DNA from: an uncultured Prevotella sp.
Lineage (GTDB): Bacteria > Bacteroidota > Bacteroidia > Bacteroidales > Bacteroidaceae
Reading direction: 5' to 3'
Length of the DNA stretch: 6,179 nucleotides
Assembly: GCA_934190685.1 (NCBI GenBank)
Contig: CAKPTK010000122.1
Coordinates: forward strand, 1-6,179
In this document: positions 5,863-6,179 of the stretch, piece by piece
How the letters are laid out: each line of letters starts with the position of its first letter
Numbering within the stretch: the first letter of the stretch is position 1
Translations under genes and position numbers: made by a program
The notes under the pieces: generated by a model
The model's database searches: none
What the model was told of the DNA's origin: nothing
What the model saw: only the letters and a program-made list of their open reading frames with translations

Positions 5863-6179
5863 TTATTGTTTATTCCAAATTTCAATATTAGGATTGGCCT
5901 CCACGGCCTCAGTTGGGAAACGGAGCGTGTAACGGTCATCGCCCTGCTGCAAGGTGTAGGTCTTTCCGCTATAGGTCTTGCTGAGAGCAGGCTGTGTGGT
6001 GCGCCGTAGATCGAACCAGCGATGGCCCTCAAAAGACAACTCGCGCTCGCGCTCGTCATAGATAGCTTGAAGGAGAGTCGCCTTATCCATGGCTTCCAAC
6101 TCACCGGTATAGGTGGCAAGACGAGCTGTTGTATAGCGTTTCGCTCCTAAAGTGAGCAAATATTCCCGAGCACTCTTCA
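5863..6179 (-). CDS. SusD/RagB family glycan-binding outer-membrane lipoprotein, C-terminal part
   Basis: The last 104 or so codons of a SusD-family protein, cut by the right edge; the frame stays open to the edge (KSAREYLLTLGAKRY...), so the TTG at 6157-6159 is not the start. Family signs are LLQAIYDERERELSFEGH followed by RWFDLRR, the very conserved SusD C-terminal signature, and the closing RFPTEAVEANPNIEIWN, equivalent to the usual ending with the last Asn-Pro. SusD proteins are surface lipoproteins that sit as a lid on a SusC TonB-dependent transporter and hand it oligosaccharides (or peptides, in RagB). The full gene would be about 500-600 residues with its lipoprotein signal outside the window, and a susC gene is expected upstream. 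The ligand cannot be read from this fragment; xylan-derived material is possible given the nearby GH115 but unproven. Confidence 0.93.
   Translation of the reverse strand, partial: KSAREYLLTLGAKRYTTARLATYTGELEAMDKATLLQAIYDERERELSFEGHRWFDLRRTTQPALSKTYSGKTYTLQQGDDRYTLRFPTEAVEANPNIEIWNKQ

Noticed and set aside
5856..6119. 87-codon minus-strand ORF overlapping the susD-like C-terminus
   Set aside because: It is a different frame of the same strand; the frame ending at 5863 carries the conserved SusD motifs.

Overview
The window looks like a piece of a Bacteroidota chromosome, most likely a Prevotella/Bacteroides-type member of the Bacteroidales. The evidence is a SusD-family C-terminus, a secreted beta-propeller protein with a type IX secretion (T9SS) tail, a DUF4251 protein, a GH115 alpha-glucuronidase, and promoters of the Bacteroidota form (TTTG, about 20 nt, TAnnTTTG) instead of -35/-10 boxes. 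The genus is inference; no rRNA or marker gene settles it.

Layout, left to right. The 3' part of an exodeoxyribonuclease III gene (+) runs in from the left edge and stops at 443. A 406-bp AT-rich gap follows. It holds a compact unit on the minus strand: a consensus promoter (568-600), about 105 nt with no convincing ORF, and a hairpin followed by seven U (468-499 and 459-465). I propose this as a small RNA gene. The rest of the gap (601-849) shows nothing I can name. Next is a small DUF4251 exported protein (-, 850-1347), divergent from a full-length GH115 xylan alpha-1,2-glucuronidase (+, 1516-4050). Their shared 168-bp start-to-start region has both promoters and a spaced inverted repeat that could be an operator. 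A bidirectional terminator (4055-4102) separates GH115 from the converging minus-strand operon on the right.

That operon enters from the right edge with the C-terminus of a SusD-like glycan-binding lipoprotein (5863 to beyond 6179). After a 72-bp gap with a strong 11-bp-stem hairpin it continues into a 551-residue secreted beta-propeller protein with a T9SS-type tail (4135-5790). A susC gene is expected upstream of susD, outside the window.

How the genes fit together: GH115 removes (4-O-methyl)glucuronic acid side groups from xylan, and SusCD pairs import glycan fragments, so the right two thirds may belong to a polysaccharide utilization region. GH115 is convergent with the SusD operon and not co-transcribed with it, so a shared substrate is not shown. 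No whole system here looks clearly new. The items most worth checking are the small RNA candidate, the propeller/T9SS protein in the position usually held by SusE-like lipoproteins, and the intercistronic hairpin.
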